The position numbers and the translations under genes were made by a program. The notes under the pieces are model-generated. The model searched no databases, was not told the DNA's origin, and saw only the letters and a list, made by a program, of their open reading frames with translations. From NCBI GenBank assembly GCA_035274465.1, contig DATEOF010000068.1:1-64000 (forward strand): 64,000 nt of DNA. Direction: 5' to 3'. Position 1 is the stretch's first letter. Each line of letters starts with the position of its first letter. Below are positions 35,880 to 44,260 of this stretch, one piece after another. The stretch comes from JADGRF01 sp035274465 (GTDB taxonomy: Bacteria > Myxococcota_A > Polyangia > Polyangiales > JAFGIB01).

Positions 35880-36749
35880 ATGCAATCAGCCATCTTCGAG
35901 CACGTGGATCAGTTGTTGCGCAGCGTGGCTGCAGATCTGGTGCTGCCCAAGTTTCGAGCGCTGAGCGCCGTGGAGATCCTGGAGAAGGAGGCAGGCGAGG
36001 TCGTGAGCGTCGTCGACCACGCGGTCGAGGCGCGCGCCAGCAAGTTTCTGGCCGCGATCCTGCCTGGCTCGCGGGTCTACGGCGAAGAGAGCACGGGCGG
36101 AGCCAAGCTGGGCTTCGGCGAGCTCGGGAGCGGCGACGTCTGGCTGATCGACCCGCTCGACGGTACGCGCAATTTCGTCGCAGGGGTCTCGCCGTTCTCG
36201 ATCATGATCGCCTTGCTGCGCGACGGCGAACCCGTGGCATCCTGGATGTTCGATCCGCTCGAATCCGTGATGGCCGTGGCCGAACACGGCGCGGGTGCGT
36301 TCCTCGGTGGAAGGCGCGTCGAGATTCCGCAGAGCTCACCCGGTATCACGGGGCTGCGCGGCGCGATCCTGACCGGCTTCATGCCACCCGAAGAGCGGCA
36401 GACGGTGCTCGAGCGCTCCGTCCACCTCGCCGAGGTGCTGCCCGGCCTGATGTGCGCTGGCGCGGAGTACCCGAAGCTCGTGATAGGCGCGATGCACTTC
36501 GCGCTCTACTGGCGCAGCCTGCCGTGGGATCACGCCCCGGGGGCGCTCTTCTTGCGCGAGGCCGGTGGTCACATCGCGCGTATCGATGGCAGCCCCTACA
36601 AGGTCTGGGACGGTCGCTCGGGCTTGCTGGCGGCGGGCAACGCCGCCATCTGGAACGACGCCCAGCGCGCGCTGTTCACGGACACCGCGGCCATCGAGAT
36701 CGCGGCCAGCCGGCAGAGCTGGACCAACTTCCGGCTGTCACGGCCGTAA
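35880..36749 (+). CDS. Inositol monophosphatase-family protein
   Basis: 289-aa metal-dependent phosphatase of the IMPase/FIG superfamily. Metal-site motifs: the EE pair in VYGEES (like GEE), DPLDGTRNFVAG (the DPIDGTxxF signature) and WDHAPGALFLREAGG (the WDxAAG second signature). The three acidic metal ligands are therefore in place. Possible substrates are inositol phosphates, histidinol phosphate, PAP or fructose-1,6-bisphosphate; the sequence does not decide. The ATG at 35880 begins the family N-terminus (MQSAIFEHVDQLLR); the frame is open far upstream through the AraC gene. Confidence 0.87.
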   Translation: MQSAIFEHVDQLLRSVAADLVLPKFRALSAVEILEKEAGEVVSVVDHAVEARASKFLAAILPGSRVYGEESTGGAKLGFGELGSGDVWLIDPLDGTRNFVAGVSPFSIMIALLRDGEPVASWMFDPLESVMAVAEHGAGAFLGGRRVEIPQSSPGITGLRGAILTGFMPPEERQTVLERSVHLAEVLPGLMCAGAEYPKLVIGAMHFALYWRSLPWDHAPGALFLREAGGHIARIDGSPYKVWDGRSGLLAAGNAAIWNDAQRALFTDTAAIEIAASRQSWTNFRLSRP

Positions 36750-36752
36750 GGT

Positions 36753-37538
36753 TCAGTCGTCCTTCGCGCCCTGCTCGATCCAGGCTCGCAGGGTCTCGAC
36801 GTCGTCCTGGCTCAAGCGTTCGTAGTGCAGCGGCATTTGCTGACCGCCGCTCGGCGCCGATTGCTCGAGCTTCTCGACCAGGAAGCTGTCGTCGGGCGCA
36901 CCGGGCGCGACGCGCAGCTTCTTCGACAACAGGCTCTTGGCCCCCACCAGACCTTTGCTGGAGTCGAACACGGCCAGGATGTCGAGCCCGGTGGAGGAGC
37001 CCGGGTAGTGACAGAGCGTGCACTTGCCGCGCTTGCCTCCCAGCGTGATCTCGCTGCCCAGCACCGTCGCGACCTTGTCGGTGAAGAACGTGTCGTCCTT
37101 GGCTCCGTCGCGGATCCACTGCCGAATGTCTGCGAGCTCACTCTCGGTCACGCGCGGGACCTGCATCGGCATCGGATCGCCGTTGTTCGCGGGGTCGAAC
37201 TTCTCCGGATCCGGATCGTGCTCGACCTTGTAGATCAGGAAGCTGGCATCCGGATCTCCGGGCTCGACCACCAGCTCGAACGGCGATTCATGGACGTCGG
37301 CCCAGCTGTTCTTGCGCCCGATCACACCGTGCTCGGGGTCGAACGGATCTGTCAGATCGAGATCGACGATGCCGCCGGCGTGATGACAGATCACGCAGCG
37401 CGCGAAGATGGGCTGGACGTCCCGCGCGTAGCTGACATGCGTGCTCGCGTCGGGCATGTCGCGCTCGCGCGCGCCGTCGCCTCCGCAGCCGGCTGCGAGG
37501 AGGCTGCAGGCCAGCACTGCGGGTAGGCGCGCGGTCAT
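36753..37538 (-). CDS. Di-heme c-type cytochrome-like lipoprotein
   Basis: 261-aa lipoprotein (signal peptide LACSLLAAGC, lipobox) with two c-heme attachment sites, CVICHH and CTLCHY. Each is followed by a potential axial Met (DPMPMQ and QQMPLHYERLS), and each half ends in a matching helix (ESELADIRQWIRDGAKDD and DDVETLRAWIEQGAKDD), so the protein is an internal duplication of a mono-heme domain. It would sit on the periplasmic face of a membrane as an electron carrier. Start: ATG 37538, giving the signal peptide; the frame runs further to 37604. It diverges from the GT-C gene at 37603. Confidence 0.82.
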   Translation of the reverse strand: MTARLPAVLACSLLAAGCGGDGARERDMPDASTHVSYARDVQPIFARCVICHHAGGIVDLDLTDPFDPEHGVIGRKNSWADVHESPFELVVEPGDPDASFLIYKVEHDPDPEKFDPANNGDPMPMQVPRVTESELADIRQWIRDGAKDDTFFTDKVATVLGSEITLGGKRGKCTLCHYPGSSTGLDILAVFDSSKGLVGAKSLLSKKLRVAPGAPDDSFLVEKLEQSAPSGGQQMPLHYERLSQDDVETLRAWIEQGAKDD

Positions 37539-37602
37539 GCCTTTGGGCTTAGCATGGCGCTTGCGAGACAAGAAGGGCTCGCCTAGCTTGCCGACGTCGA
37601 GC

Positions 37603-39219
37603 ATGGATTCGCGCGCCGCACGGCTGTGCTCCGCCTGGCTCGCGACCAGCTTCGCAGGCCTGCTCGCGACGGTTTGCCAGTCGGTGTTGTCGCGCGGGCT
37701 GTGGGAAGACGGCTACTTCGTCATCCGCTTCGCCTACAACCTGCGGCACCACGGCACGTTCGCCTGGAATCCGAGCGACGGCCCCGTGTACGGCATGACG
37801 TCGCAGACGCTGCAGCTGCTCGGTACGGTGATCTACGCGCTCGATCCGGCGCACGTCGTGACCTGGCTGCGCGTTCTGTCGTGTGGTGCGCTGTTCTGCG
37901 CGTGGCTCGCGATCGGCCGCGTGCTGCGCGCGCATGCGGCGTACCCGTGGGGCCTCGTGCCTGCCGCGGCCAGTCTCTCGCTGCCGCTGCTGCTCGAGCT
38001 GATTCCATCGGGGCTCGAGACCGCGCTGGCGATCCTCGCGCTGACGCTCTCGATCCACGCCGCGCTCGAGCTCGCGGCCGGGCGCGGTGGAGCGCTCGCC
38101 GTGGCGCTGACCCAGCTGCTCGTGTACTGGACGCGGCCAGATGCGATCCTGGTCCCGCTCACGTTGCTGGCGTTCGCCTTCGGGCCGGCGCGTCGCCGCG
38201 CGCTCGCAGCAGCAGCGCTGATCGCAGCAGGCCTCGCGCTGTCGTGGCTCGGCTTCCACGCGTACTACGGCACCGCGCTACCGTTGCCGTTCTACATCAA
38301 GACCCGCGGCATCAGCGTCCAGACGGCTGCACACCTGGCGATCTTCGCGCGCGAGAAGGCCAAGAATGCGCTGCAAGCGCTGTTCTTCGCGCTGCCGTTC
38401 GTCTACGTCGCGCTGCACGAGCGCACGCGCCGCAGCATCGCGCTGCTCGTCAGTGGCCTCTGCCTGTCCGGCTACCACTACCTCGCGACGGTCGAGACCA
38501 TGGGGCACCTGTCGCGCTTCTACGTGCCGGCCCTGGTGCCGATCTGGATCGCCGCGGCGCTGTCGTACGAGACGTTTCTGCGCGAGCGCCGGGCGCGACT
38601 GACACTGGCCCTGCTGGCGAGCTACCTCGCGCTGTACGTGGCGCTCGCGCGGCTGGACACCGCGCTGCGCATCGACATCCTGCTGCGGCACGTGCACTTC
38701 TATCCGTACCTGGCCACGTGCTGTGTGATGTTGCTCGCGCCGTTTTCTCGGCCGCTGGTGGCTGCGGGTATGTTGGGCGCGACGCTCTGGCTGGGCGCCG
38801 GCTGGCTGTATCCAGTGCGGTCGCCGCGGATCGAGGACGACCGCTCCATCCTGCTGCGCCAGATCGCACCGCGCCGCACGTTCCGCGGCCTGTCGCGCCT
38901 GCGCGAGCGCATCGAGGTGCGCGCGTTGTTCCACACCGACATGGGCGCGCCGGGCGTGCTGTTCCCCGAGGCGCGCGTGGTGGATCTGGACGGCCTGCTG
39001 AACGAAGACATCACGCTGCACGGCGCACGCTTCGCGGCGTTGTGTGAACGCGATCGGCCCGAGGCCATCTTCGTGCCGAACGAGAGCTATCCCGAGTTGC
39101 GCCGCGAGGTGCTCGAGAGCGAGTGTCTGCGCGACTATCGCCCGGTCGATGCGGATCCGAGCTCGCCACTGCGCGTGCGCGCGGATCTACTCGCCCGCTA
39201 CCTCGAGGAACGCAAGTAG
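37603..39219 (+). CDS. Polytopic membrane glycosyltransferase-like protein (GT-C)
   Basis: 538-aa protein with about ten hydrophobic segments and a C-terminal soluble part of ~120 residues. Between TM1 and TM2, WEDGYFVIRFAYNLRHHGTFAWNPSDGPVYGMTSQTLQLL matches the acidic loop of a group of polyprenyl-phosphate sugar transferases (typically EDAFISFRYARN..G..). The ATG at 37603 gives a normal N-terminus; an upstream in-frame extension runs into the divergent cytochrome gene. The C-terminal 33 nt overlap the convergent hydrolase gene. Substrate unknown. Confidence 0.7.
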   Translation: MDSRAARLCSAWLATSFAGLLATVCQSVLSRGLWEDGYFVIRFAYNLRHHGTFAWNPSDGPVYGMTSQTLQLLGTVIYALDPAHVVTWLRVLSCGALFCAWLAIGRVLRAHAAYPWGLVPAAASLSLPLLLELIPSGLETALAILALTLSIHAALELAAGRGGALAVALTQLLVYWTRPDAILVPLTLLAFAFGPARRRALAAAALIAAGLALSWLGFHAYYGTALPLPFYIKTRGISVQTAAHLAIFAREKAKNALQALFFALPFVYVALHERTRRSIALLVSGLCLSGYHYLATVETMGHLSRFYVPALVPIWIAAALSYETFLRERRARLTLALLASYLALYVALARLDTALRIDILLRHVHFYPYLATCCVMLLAPFSRPLVAAGMLGATLWLGAGWLYPVRSPRIEDDRSILLRQIAPRRTFRGLSRLRERIEVRALFHTDMGAPGVLFPEARVVDLDGLLNEDITLHGARFAALCERDRPEAIFVPNESYPELRREVLESECLRDYRPVDADPSSPLRVRADLLARYLEERK

Positions 39220-39975
39220 CGCGCGGTTGAAGTCGGCTGCGGCTTCGACGTTGCACAGGTGCGCCGCCGATAGCTGCAGGCTCCGGCTCGGCTCGATCCG
39301 GCCGGACAAGAACTGCATGATCTCGGGCGTGGCCGTCGGGTCGCTGCTGCCGCCGATCAACAGCGTCGGCGCGCGGATGGCCTGCAGATCTCGACGCAAG
39401 TCTGCGTCGCGCAGCGCGGCGCAACAACCGGCATAGCCGCTGGGGGTCGTGGTCAAGAAGGCGCTGCGCACGCGCTCCACCGCCTCGGGTGCGCGCGCGC
39501 GGAACTCGGGGGTGAACCAGCGCTCCATGGTCGGGCCGACCAAACCCGAGAGCCCCGCGGTCTGCACGGTTTGGATCCGATCGTCCCACATCTCGCGCGA
39601 GCCGAAGCGTGGGGCGGTCGCGCACAGCACCAGGCGCCGAAAGCACGAGCCGGCGTGCGCACCGAGCCACTGGCCGAGCATGCCGCCGATCGACAGGCCG
39701 CAGAACGCCGCGTGCTGGATCTCCAGCGTGTCCAACAGCGCGAGCACGTCCGATGCCAGCTCGGCGATGGTGTACGCACCGCCGGGCGCCGAGGATTGAC
39801 CATGTCCGCGGCTGTCGTAGCGGATCACGCGGTAGTGATCGATCAGCGCGGGTATCTGTTCGTCCCACATCGCGAGCGTGGCGCCGAGCGAGTTGCTGAA
39901 GACGATCGCCGGCGCGGACTCGGGTCCGTCCACGCGATAGTGGCAACGGAAGCCGTGTGTTTCCAGGAAAGGCAT
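39187..39975 (-). CDS. 3-Oxoadipate enol-lactonase-like alpha/beta hydrolase
   Basis: 262-aa hydrolase with the PcaD-like pattern: N-terminal FRCHYRVDGPESAPAIVFSNSLG, DSRGHGQSSAP, the nucleophile elbow GLSIGGMLGQWL (Ser in GLSIGG), acid residue around GGSSDPTATPE and His in SAAHLCNVE. PcaD opens the enol-lactone in the beta-ketoadipate branch of aromatic catabolism, but no other pca gene is near, so the substrate could differ. A GAGGGG precedes the ATG. A TetR gene lies 43 nt upstream on the same strand and could be co-transcribed with it. The 3' end overlaps the convergent membrane-protein gene. Confidence 0.8.
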   Translation of the reverse strand: MPFLETHGFRCHYRVDGPESAPAIVFSNSLGATLAMWDEQIPALIDHYRVIRYDSRGHGQSSAPGGAYTIAELASDVLALLDTLEIQHAAFCGLSIGGMLGQWLGAHAGSCFRRLVLCATAPRFGSREMWDDRIQTVQTAGLSGLVGPTMERWFTPEFRARAPEAVERVRSAFLTTTPSGYAGCCAALRDADLRRDLQAIRAPTLLIGGSSDPTATPEIMQFLSGRIEPSRSLQLSAAHLCNVEAAADFNRALLAFLEVAGE

Positions 39976-40018
39976 GCGTCCCCTCGAGCCACAACGTATC
40001 GCAAGCGACGGCGTGCTG

Positions 40019-40576
40019 TCAGCCCAGCACGAGGCGCACCAGCTCCTGCCATGGCGCGGGTCCCGACGCCGTGCCGCCGTGCGAGACCCAGGCGAATTCG
40101 CCGATCAACGCCAGGTACAGGATGCGCGCGCGCTGCGCGGCTTGCAGCTTCGACAAGCCGTGCTCGCACAGCAACCCGCGCACGTAGGCTTCGCGCCGCG
40201 CGTCCACCGCCGAGAGGACTGCGCGCGCCTTGGGATCGTGTGCACCCCAGGCGCGGATCGCCTGCTCGATGCGCGGGCCGCGCTTACCCTGGCTGCTGGT
40301 CTCGATCAGCGTGGCCAGGCGCGACGCGGGCGTGCCGCCCAGAGCATCCACGCGATCGATGATGGCTTGCGTGGCGATCGCCGACCAGTGCTCGAGGATG
40401 GCTGCCAGGAGCGCGTCGCGATCGCGGAAGTGCCAGTAGAAGCTGCCCTTGGTCACACCGAGCGTGCGTGCGATCGGCTCGACCTTCACCGCATCGACGC
40501 CTGACTGGCCGAGCAGCGTCATACCGGCCTCGACCCAATCTGCGGCGGACTTCGGTGCTATCTTGGATCGGGCCAT
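40019..40576 (-). CDS. TetR-family transcriptional repressor
   Basis: 185-aa repressor. The N-terminal helix-turn-helix is AGMTLLGQSGVDAVKVEPIARTLGVTKGSFYWHFRDRDALLAAIL, typical TetR (YWHF at the recognition helix). The C-terminal ligand domain is a helical bundle (RLATLIETSSQGK, IEQAIRAWGAHDPKARAVLSAVDARREAYVRGLL). The start codon lies within the edge of a perfect palindrome ATACGCCGGCGTAT, so it probably represses itself. Two further copies of the same operator flank a promoter 2.9 kb away in front of the membrane gene at 43474. No ribosome site is seen before the ATG, so the mRNA may be leaderless. Confidence 0.9.
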   Translation of the reverse strand: MARSKIAPKSAADWVEAGMTLLGQSGVDAVKVEPIARTLGVTKGSFYWHFRDRDALLAAILEHWSAIATQAIIDRVDALGGTPASRLATLIETSSQGKRGPRIEQAIRAWGAHDPKARAVLSAVDARREAYVRGLLCEHGLSKLQAAQRARILYLALIGEFAWVSHGGTASGPAPWQELVRLVLG

Positions 40577-40588
40577 ACGCCGGCGTAT
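40575..40588. promoter_or_regulatory. TetR operator, autoregulatory copy
   Basis: Perfect 14-bp palindrome ATACGCCGGCGTAT overlapping the tetR start codon. It fits ATACG-N4-CGTAT, shared with the two sites at 43407 and 43450. Position on the gene start is consistent with autorepression. Confidence 0.65.
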
Positions 40589-40642
40589 CGCGCGAGCTTG
40601 CCAGCTTCAAGCCCAGCAACACCACGATCGACGCAACCCGCA

Positions 40643-41836
40643 TCACCGCCGCCCCCCAAAGTCACTCACGCGAATACTCGCAGCCGCCGGCGGCGGCACC
40701 ACCACTCGCCTGCGCACCGGGACGCGAGGCACCTCACGCTCGACCACGACCTTCTCCTCCTCGGAGGCGTCCGCGTGCGCGTCCTCGTCGCCGGCCAGGT
40801 CCACGTCCTCGCGCACGTTCACGTGCTCGTGCTCCTGCACGTGCACCGGCGTGTGCACGATCGCGCGCTTGCTCGCCTCGTGCCGCCCCGCACCCGCCAT
40901 CCAGAACAACCCCACCAGCGGCGGAACGCAGGCAGCCAACACCAACTTCCAGCGCCGTCCCCTGCGCGGCGCCGGCGTCACCGGCCGCTCCGCCGGGGCG
41001 GCCTCCGGCAAGAGCCGCGACACTCTCTCTGCCGAAATGCGAGCCCTCGGCGGCGCGAACGGCGCCAGCGCTTGCGCAAACTCCGCGAGCGCCCCAAACC
41101 GCTCCTCGGTCCGCATCGCCACGCTCCGCTCCACGACGGCGGCCAAACCATCAGGCAACCGCACTTCGCCGAGCGCGCTCGCGATCTCCTCCGCGCTGAC
41201 CGGCATCCGCCCCGTCAACGCTCGATACAACAGCATCCCCAACGCCCAGACATGCGTGGCCGCGGTGACCCGCTCCGGCTGCGCCAGCTGCTCCGGCGCC
41301 AGATACTCGGACGCCGGAGGTTCGCGCGAGAGCTCCGACGTCGCCAGGTCGAGCAACTTGAGGCAGCGCGATCCATCCTGCCGCGTCGTCAGGTACAGCT
41401 TCGACGGCTTCAGATCGCCATGGACGACGCCGGCGACCCAGCCCTCCGCCAGCCCCTCGCAGGCCTGCAGCACGTAGTCGACCGCTTCGCTGTACGGAAG
41501 TGCCCCGCGGTCCTCCAGCTCCCGGGCCAGGTCGCGGCCCTCGGCGTACTCCATCACCACGTACGGAACGCCGCAGTCGTCCGTGCATACGTCCAGCACG
41601 CGGCACACATGCTCGCCGGTGGCGGCGGCGGCCGCGCGCGCTTGCGAACGGAAACGCCCTGACACTTCCAGACGTTGCGCCAACTCCGGCCGCAGAAACT
41701 TGATCGCCACGCTCCGGCCCAGCTGCCTGTGCCGAGCCGCCACGACCACGCCGACGGCGCCCTGACCGATCACGCGCTCGACCACGTATTTGTCCGCGAT
41801 CACGTCTTCAGGTTGCACCGGCAGCTTCGAATCCAT
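40643..41836 (-). CDS. Degenerate serine/threonine protein kinase (possible pseudokinase)
   Basis: 397-aa membrane kinase-like protein: cytoplasmic kinase domain (~residues 15-275), one TM helix (about 303-322), and a C-terminal tail rich in His, Glu and Asp, then Arg/Pro. Gly-rich loop GQGAVGVV and the VAIK Lys (K46) are present, as are catalytic D141 (HGDLKP) and D163. However the alphaC Glu is Gln (SQARAAAAA, Q66), the Asn after HGDLKPS is Lys (K146) and DFG is DLA. Such losses often mark weak or inactive kinases. APE is intact (YLAPEQL). Myxobacteria encode many Ser/Thr kinases of this PknB-like class. It may act as a scaffold or a metal- or signal-sensing protein. Confidence 0.8.
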   Translation of the reverse strand: MDSKLPVQPEDVIADKYVVERVIGQGAVGVVVAARHRQLGRSVAIKFLRPELAQRLEVSGRFRSQARAAAAATGEHVCRVLDVCTDDCGVPYVVMEYAEGRDLARELEDRGALPYSEAVDYVLQACEGLAEGWVAGVVHGDLKPSKLYLTTRQDGSRCLKLLDLATSELSREPPASEYLAPEQLAQPERVTAATHVWALGMLLYRALTGRMPVSAEEIASALGEVRLPDGLAAVVERSVAMRTEERFGALAEFAQALAPFAPPRARISAERVSRLLPEAAPAERPVTPAPRRGRRWKLVLAACVPPLVGLFWMAGAGRHEASKRAIVHTPVHVQEHEHVNVREDVDLAGDEDAHADASEEEKVVVEREVPRVPVRRRVVVPPPAAASIRVSDFGGRR

Positions 41837-41976
41837 CCGCTGTTCGCCCCGGGGGAGTGCGCTCGCCCGCTCTCCTCGATCAACGCAAAGCGGGCTCGAT
41901 CCCGGACACGCCGCGCGCAGAATTTCGCCGCCGCGATTGACAGCCGCCGCTCGGCTAGAGCATCACCTCCGAGCGC

Positions 41977-42432
41977 ATGCCGCATACCCGCTATATCCCC
42001 TGGGTTCCGTCACCGACCTCGATCAAACGTATCGGCAAGATTCACGAGAAGTTGTACGTGTGGACCCGGGGCTTGATCGGGTGCCGGCTGGACGGCCTCG
42101 ACATCCTGCTGCTCACCACGACCGGGAGGAAGACGGGCGTCGCCCGCCGCGTCCCCATGCCGTACTTTCGAGAGGGGTCGCGCTATCTGCTGGTGGCGTC
42201 GTTCGGCGGCAACGCCTCGAACCCGGCCTGGTTCGGCAACCTGCTCGAGAATCCCGACGTGGAGCTGCAGTGCATGTGGCGCCGCTGGCGCACGCGGGCG
42301 CGCGTCGCCGAGGGAGCGGAGCGCGAGCGCTTGTGGGGCCTGATCACCTACGAGCATCCGCGCTACCACGCGTACCAGGCCAAAACCGCCCGTGAGATCC
42401 CGATCGTGGTCCTGGATGGGCCGCCTGCTTGA
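41977..42432 (+). CDS. F420-dependent nitroreductase-like protein (Ddn family)
   Basis: 151-aa member of the deazaflavin (F420)-dependent nitroreductase family (DUF385). Signature blocks: LLLTTTGRKTGVARRVPMPY and VASFGGNASNPAWFGNLLENPDVEL. Ddn-like enzymes reduce quinones or nitro-compounds with reduced F420; whether this organism makes F420 cannot be seen here. The first ~30 residues form an amphipathic helix that may bind the membrane (WVPSPTSIKRIGKIHEKLYVW). Close upstream of the EEP lipoprotein gene, possibly co-transcribed. Confidence 0.82.
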   Translation: MPHTRYIPWVPSPTSIKRIGKIHEKLYVWTRGLIGCRLDGLDILLLTTTGRKTGVARRVPMPYFREGSRYLLVASFGGNASNPAWFGNLLENPDVELQCMWRRWRTRARVAEGAERERLWGLITYEHPRYHAYQAKTAREIPIVVLDGPPA

Positions 42433-42470
42433 AAGCGTGCTAGGCAATTCGGCGGCCAGGAGGAATGCGG

Positions 42471-43397
42471 ATGCGGACCTCGACGCTGATCGCCGTTCTG
42501 GTGTTCTCGTGCGCACTCGGTTGCGATGACGAACCCGATTCGCAGAAGCCGACAACTGCAGCTGACGGCGGCGCAGGACACGAGTCCACGTTCGTCGCGC
42601 TGACCTACAACGTCGCGGGCCTCCCCGAGGGGCTTTCGAGCTCGCACCCCGAGCGCAACACGCCGCTGATAGGGCCGCTGCTCAACGACTACGACCTGGT
42701 GTTCCTGCAGGAGAGCTGGCTGACGCCGGCGGTGAACCCGCTCGCGCCGCTGCGCGTCTACCACGAGATCCTGGTCGCGGCGTCCACGCTGCCTTACAAG
42801 ACTCCGCCCGCCGATCAGCCGTTCGGCAACGATCCATCGCGCCCGACCGCGTTGCTCAGCGACGGGCTGAACGTGTTCTCTCGCTTCCCGCTGGAGGAGA
42901 CGCAGCGGGTGGCCTGGAGCATGTGCGTGGACACGGCCAGCGATTGCATGGCGTTCAAGGGCTTCAGCATGACGCCCGCGCACTTCACCGACGGATCCCT
43001 GGTGCACGTCTACGACCTGCACATGGAGGCGGGCGAATCGGAGCCGGACGATCGGGCGCGCGATGCTGGCATCGATCAGCTGCTCGCGTTCATGCAGCAC
43101 AACTCGAGCGGCACGGCGCTGATCGTGGGCGGCGACTTCAACCTCCACACCGATCGCGAGCCCGCGGCCGGGCAGTTCGCGCGCCTGCTTTCGGAGGGTG
43201 GGCTGTCCGACGCCTGCGCCGAGCTGGATTGCCCCGCGCCCGGCAACATCGACAAGCTGCTGTTTCGCAGCAGCGCCAGCCTCGAATTGCAGGCCGAGAG
43301 CTGGGAGCTCGAGAGCGCCAGGTTCGTGACGCCCGAGGGCGCGCCGCTCAGCGATCACGAGCCGGTCGCGGTGCAGTTCCGCTGGCAGGCCCGCTGA
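42471..43397 (+). CDS. Endonuclease/exonuclease/phosphatase-family lipoprotein
   Basis: 308-aa lipoprotein; signal peptide AVLVFSCALGCDD (lipobox). The mature domain has the DNase I-like fold motifs TYNVAGLP (N), FLQESW (E), VHVYDLHMEAG (DxH), VGGDFNLH (DxN) and LSDHEPVAV (SDH), so the phosphodiesterase site is complete. Such secreted members act on nucleic acids, sphingomyelin or inositol phosphates. Start: an AGGAGG at 42458-42463 is 7 nt before ATG 42471 but only 1 nt before ATG 42465, so 42471 is preferred. Confidence 0.85.
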   Translation: MRTSTLIAVLVFSCALGCDDEPDSQKPTTAADGGAGHESTFVALTYNVAGLPEGLSSSHPERNTPLIGPLLNDYDLVFLQESWLTPAVNPLAPLRVYHEILVAASTLPYKTPPADQPFGNDPSRPTALLSDGLNVFSRFPLEETQRVAWSMCVDTASDCMAFKGFSMTPAHFTDGSLVHVYDLHMEAGESEPDDRARDAGIDQLLAFMQHNSSGTALIVGGDFNLHTDREPAAGQFARLLSEGGLSDACAELDCPAPGNIDKLLFRSSASLELQAESWELESARFVTPEGAPLSDHEPVAVQFRWQAR

Positions 43398-43406
43398 CAA
43401 CTTACC

Positions 43407-43420
43407 ATACGCTGGCGTAT
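43407..43420. promoter_or_regulatory. TetR operator, upstream copy at the 43474 gene
   Basis: ATACGCTGGCGTAT, matching ATACG-N4-CGTAT with one mismatch in the centre. It ends on the first base of the -35 hexamer, so binding would block RNA polymerase. Confidence 0.65.
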
Positions 43421-43447
43421 TGACGCGGCTGCGCGTTGAGCTAGGCT
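43420..43447 (+). promoter_or_regulatory. Sigma70-like promoter of the DUF3995 gene
   Basis: TTGACG (43420-43425), 16 bp, TAGGCT (43442-43447). It is directly bracketed by two TetR-type operators, an arrangement expected of a tightly repressed promoter. Confidence 0.5.
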
Positions 43448-43467
43448 CCATACGCAACCGTATGGAG
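43446..43467. promoter_or_regulatory. TetR operator, downstream copy overlapping the ribosome site
   Basis: Perfect 9-bp inverted arms CTCCATACG (43446-43454) and CGTATGGAG (43459-43467) around CAAC; the inner core at 43450-43463 fits ATACG-N4-CGTAT. The right arm contains the GGAG of the ribosome-binding site for ATG 43474, so the site could also act on translation. Centre-to-centre spacing from the upstream copy is 43 bp, about four helical turns. Confidence 0.65.
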
Positions 43468-43473
43468 GATGCC

Positions 43474-44250
43474 ATGTCGACCGCGAGCACGTTGGCTGGT
43501 GCCAGCTTGATCAGCCTGGCCGTATTTCACAGCTACCTCGGCGAGCGTTTCCTGATCGGGCCGCTGCTGGCGAGCGCCGAATTTCCGCGCCTGCCGGTCG
43601 GCCAGGACTTCGCGCAGCGCACCTTGCGCATGGCATGGCACCTCACGAGTCTGGCCTGGCTGACGCTGGCCTACCTGACGGTCAGCGGCCAGTGCGCGCC
43701 ACTGCCGGTGGCCGTGCTGCTGGCCGTCTCGGGCCTGGTGGCGTACGCAGCCACCAGCGGCAGGCACTTCGCCTGGGCCGTGTTCCTGGTCGGCGCGCTG
43801 GCCGCGGCGACGGAAGGCTGGCAGACGCAGCTCTGGACGCGTGGCGCGGCGCTGCTCGGCGCGCTGTTGTTCGCAGTCGTGGGCGCCTTGCACGTGGCAT
43901 GGGCCGCGGGCGTGCGCACGGGCGTCGGTGCCGCCGTGCCCGAGCTGCGGGGCAAGCCGCTGTTCGAGCCGGGAAAGGTCCTGACGCTGCTGGTCGGCCT
44001 CTCGCTGCTGGTTGCGGCCTGGCTCGTGCTCGCGCTCGGCCACTGGCTGCCGGCGCCGCTGCCGGCTCCCGTGATGTGGGCCGCAGGCGCGCTGGCGGCC
44101 GCCGTCTTCGGCCTGCGAACGCTGGGGGACGGCCGCTTCGTGGGCCTCTTCAAGCGCGTCCACGGCACGCGTTTCGCGCTGCTCGACGACCGCGTGTTCA
44201 CCCCGGTGAGTTTCGCGCTGTGCGCGGCCATCGTGTTGCAGTTGATCTAA
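43474..44250 (+). CDS. Membrane protein with C-terminal DUF3995-like domain
   Basis: 258-aa polytopic membrane protein, about seven hydrophobic segments. The N-terminal ~110 residues (FHSYLGERFLIGPLL, FAQRTLRMAWHLTSLAWLTLAYL) match a small membrane family often stand-alone in other bacteria. The C-terminal ~150 residues (LHVAWAAGVRTGVGAAVPEL, GLRTLGDGRFVGLFKRVHGTRFALLDDRVFTPVSFAL) match DUF3995, so this is a fusion of two membrane families. ATG 43474 lies 5 nt after GGAGG; an earlier in-frame ATG at 43462 lies inside the operator. Expected to be repressed by the TetR regulator. Function unknown. Confidence 0.75.
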   Translation: MSTASTLAGASLISLAVFHSYLGERFLIGPLLASAEFPRLPVGQDFAQRTLRMAWHLTSLAWLTLAYLTVSGQCAPLPVAVLLAVSGLVAYAATSGRHFAWAVFLVGALAAATEGWQTQLWTRGAALLGALLFAVVGALHVAWAAGVRTGVGAAVPELRGKPLFEPGKVLTLLVGLSLLVAAWLVLALGHWLPAPLPAPVMWAAGALAAAVFGLRTLGDGRFVGLFKRVHGTRFALLDDRVFTPVSFALCAAIVLQLI

Positions 44251-44260
44251 ACTACGCCCC

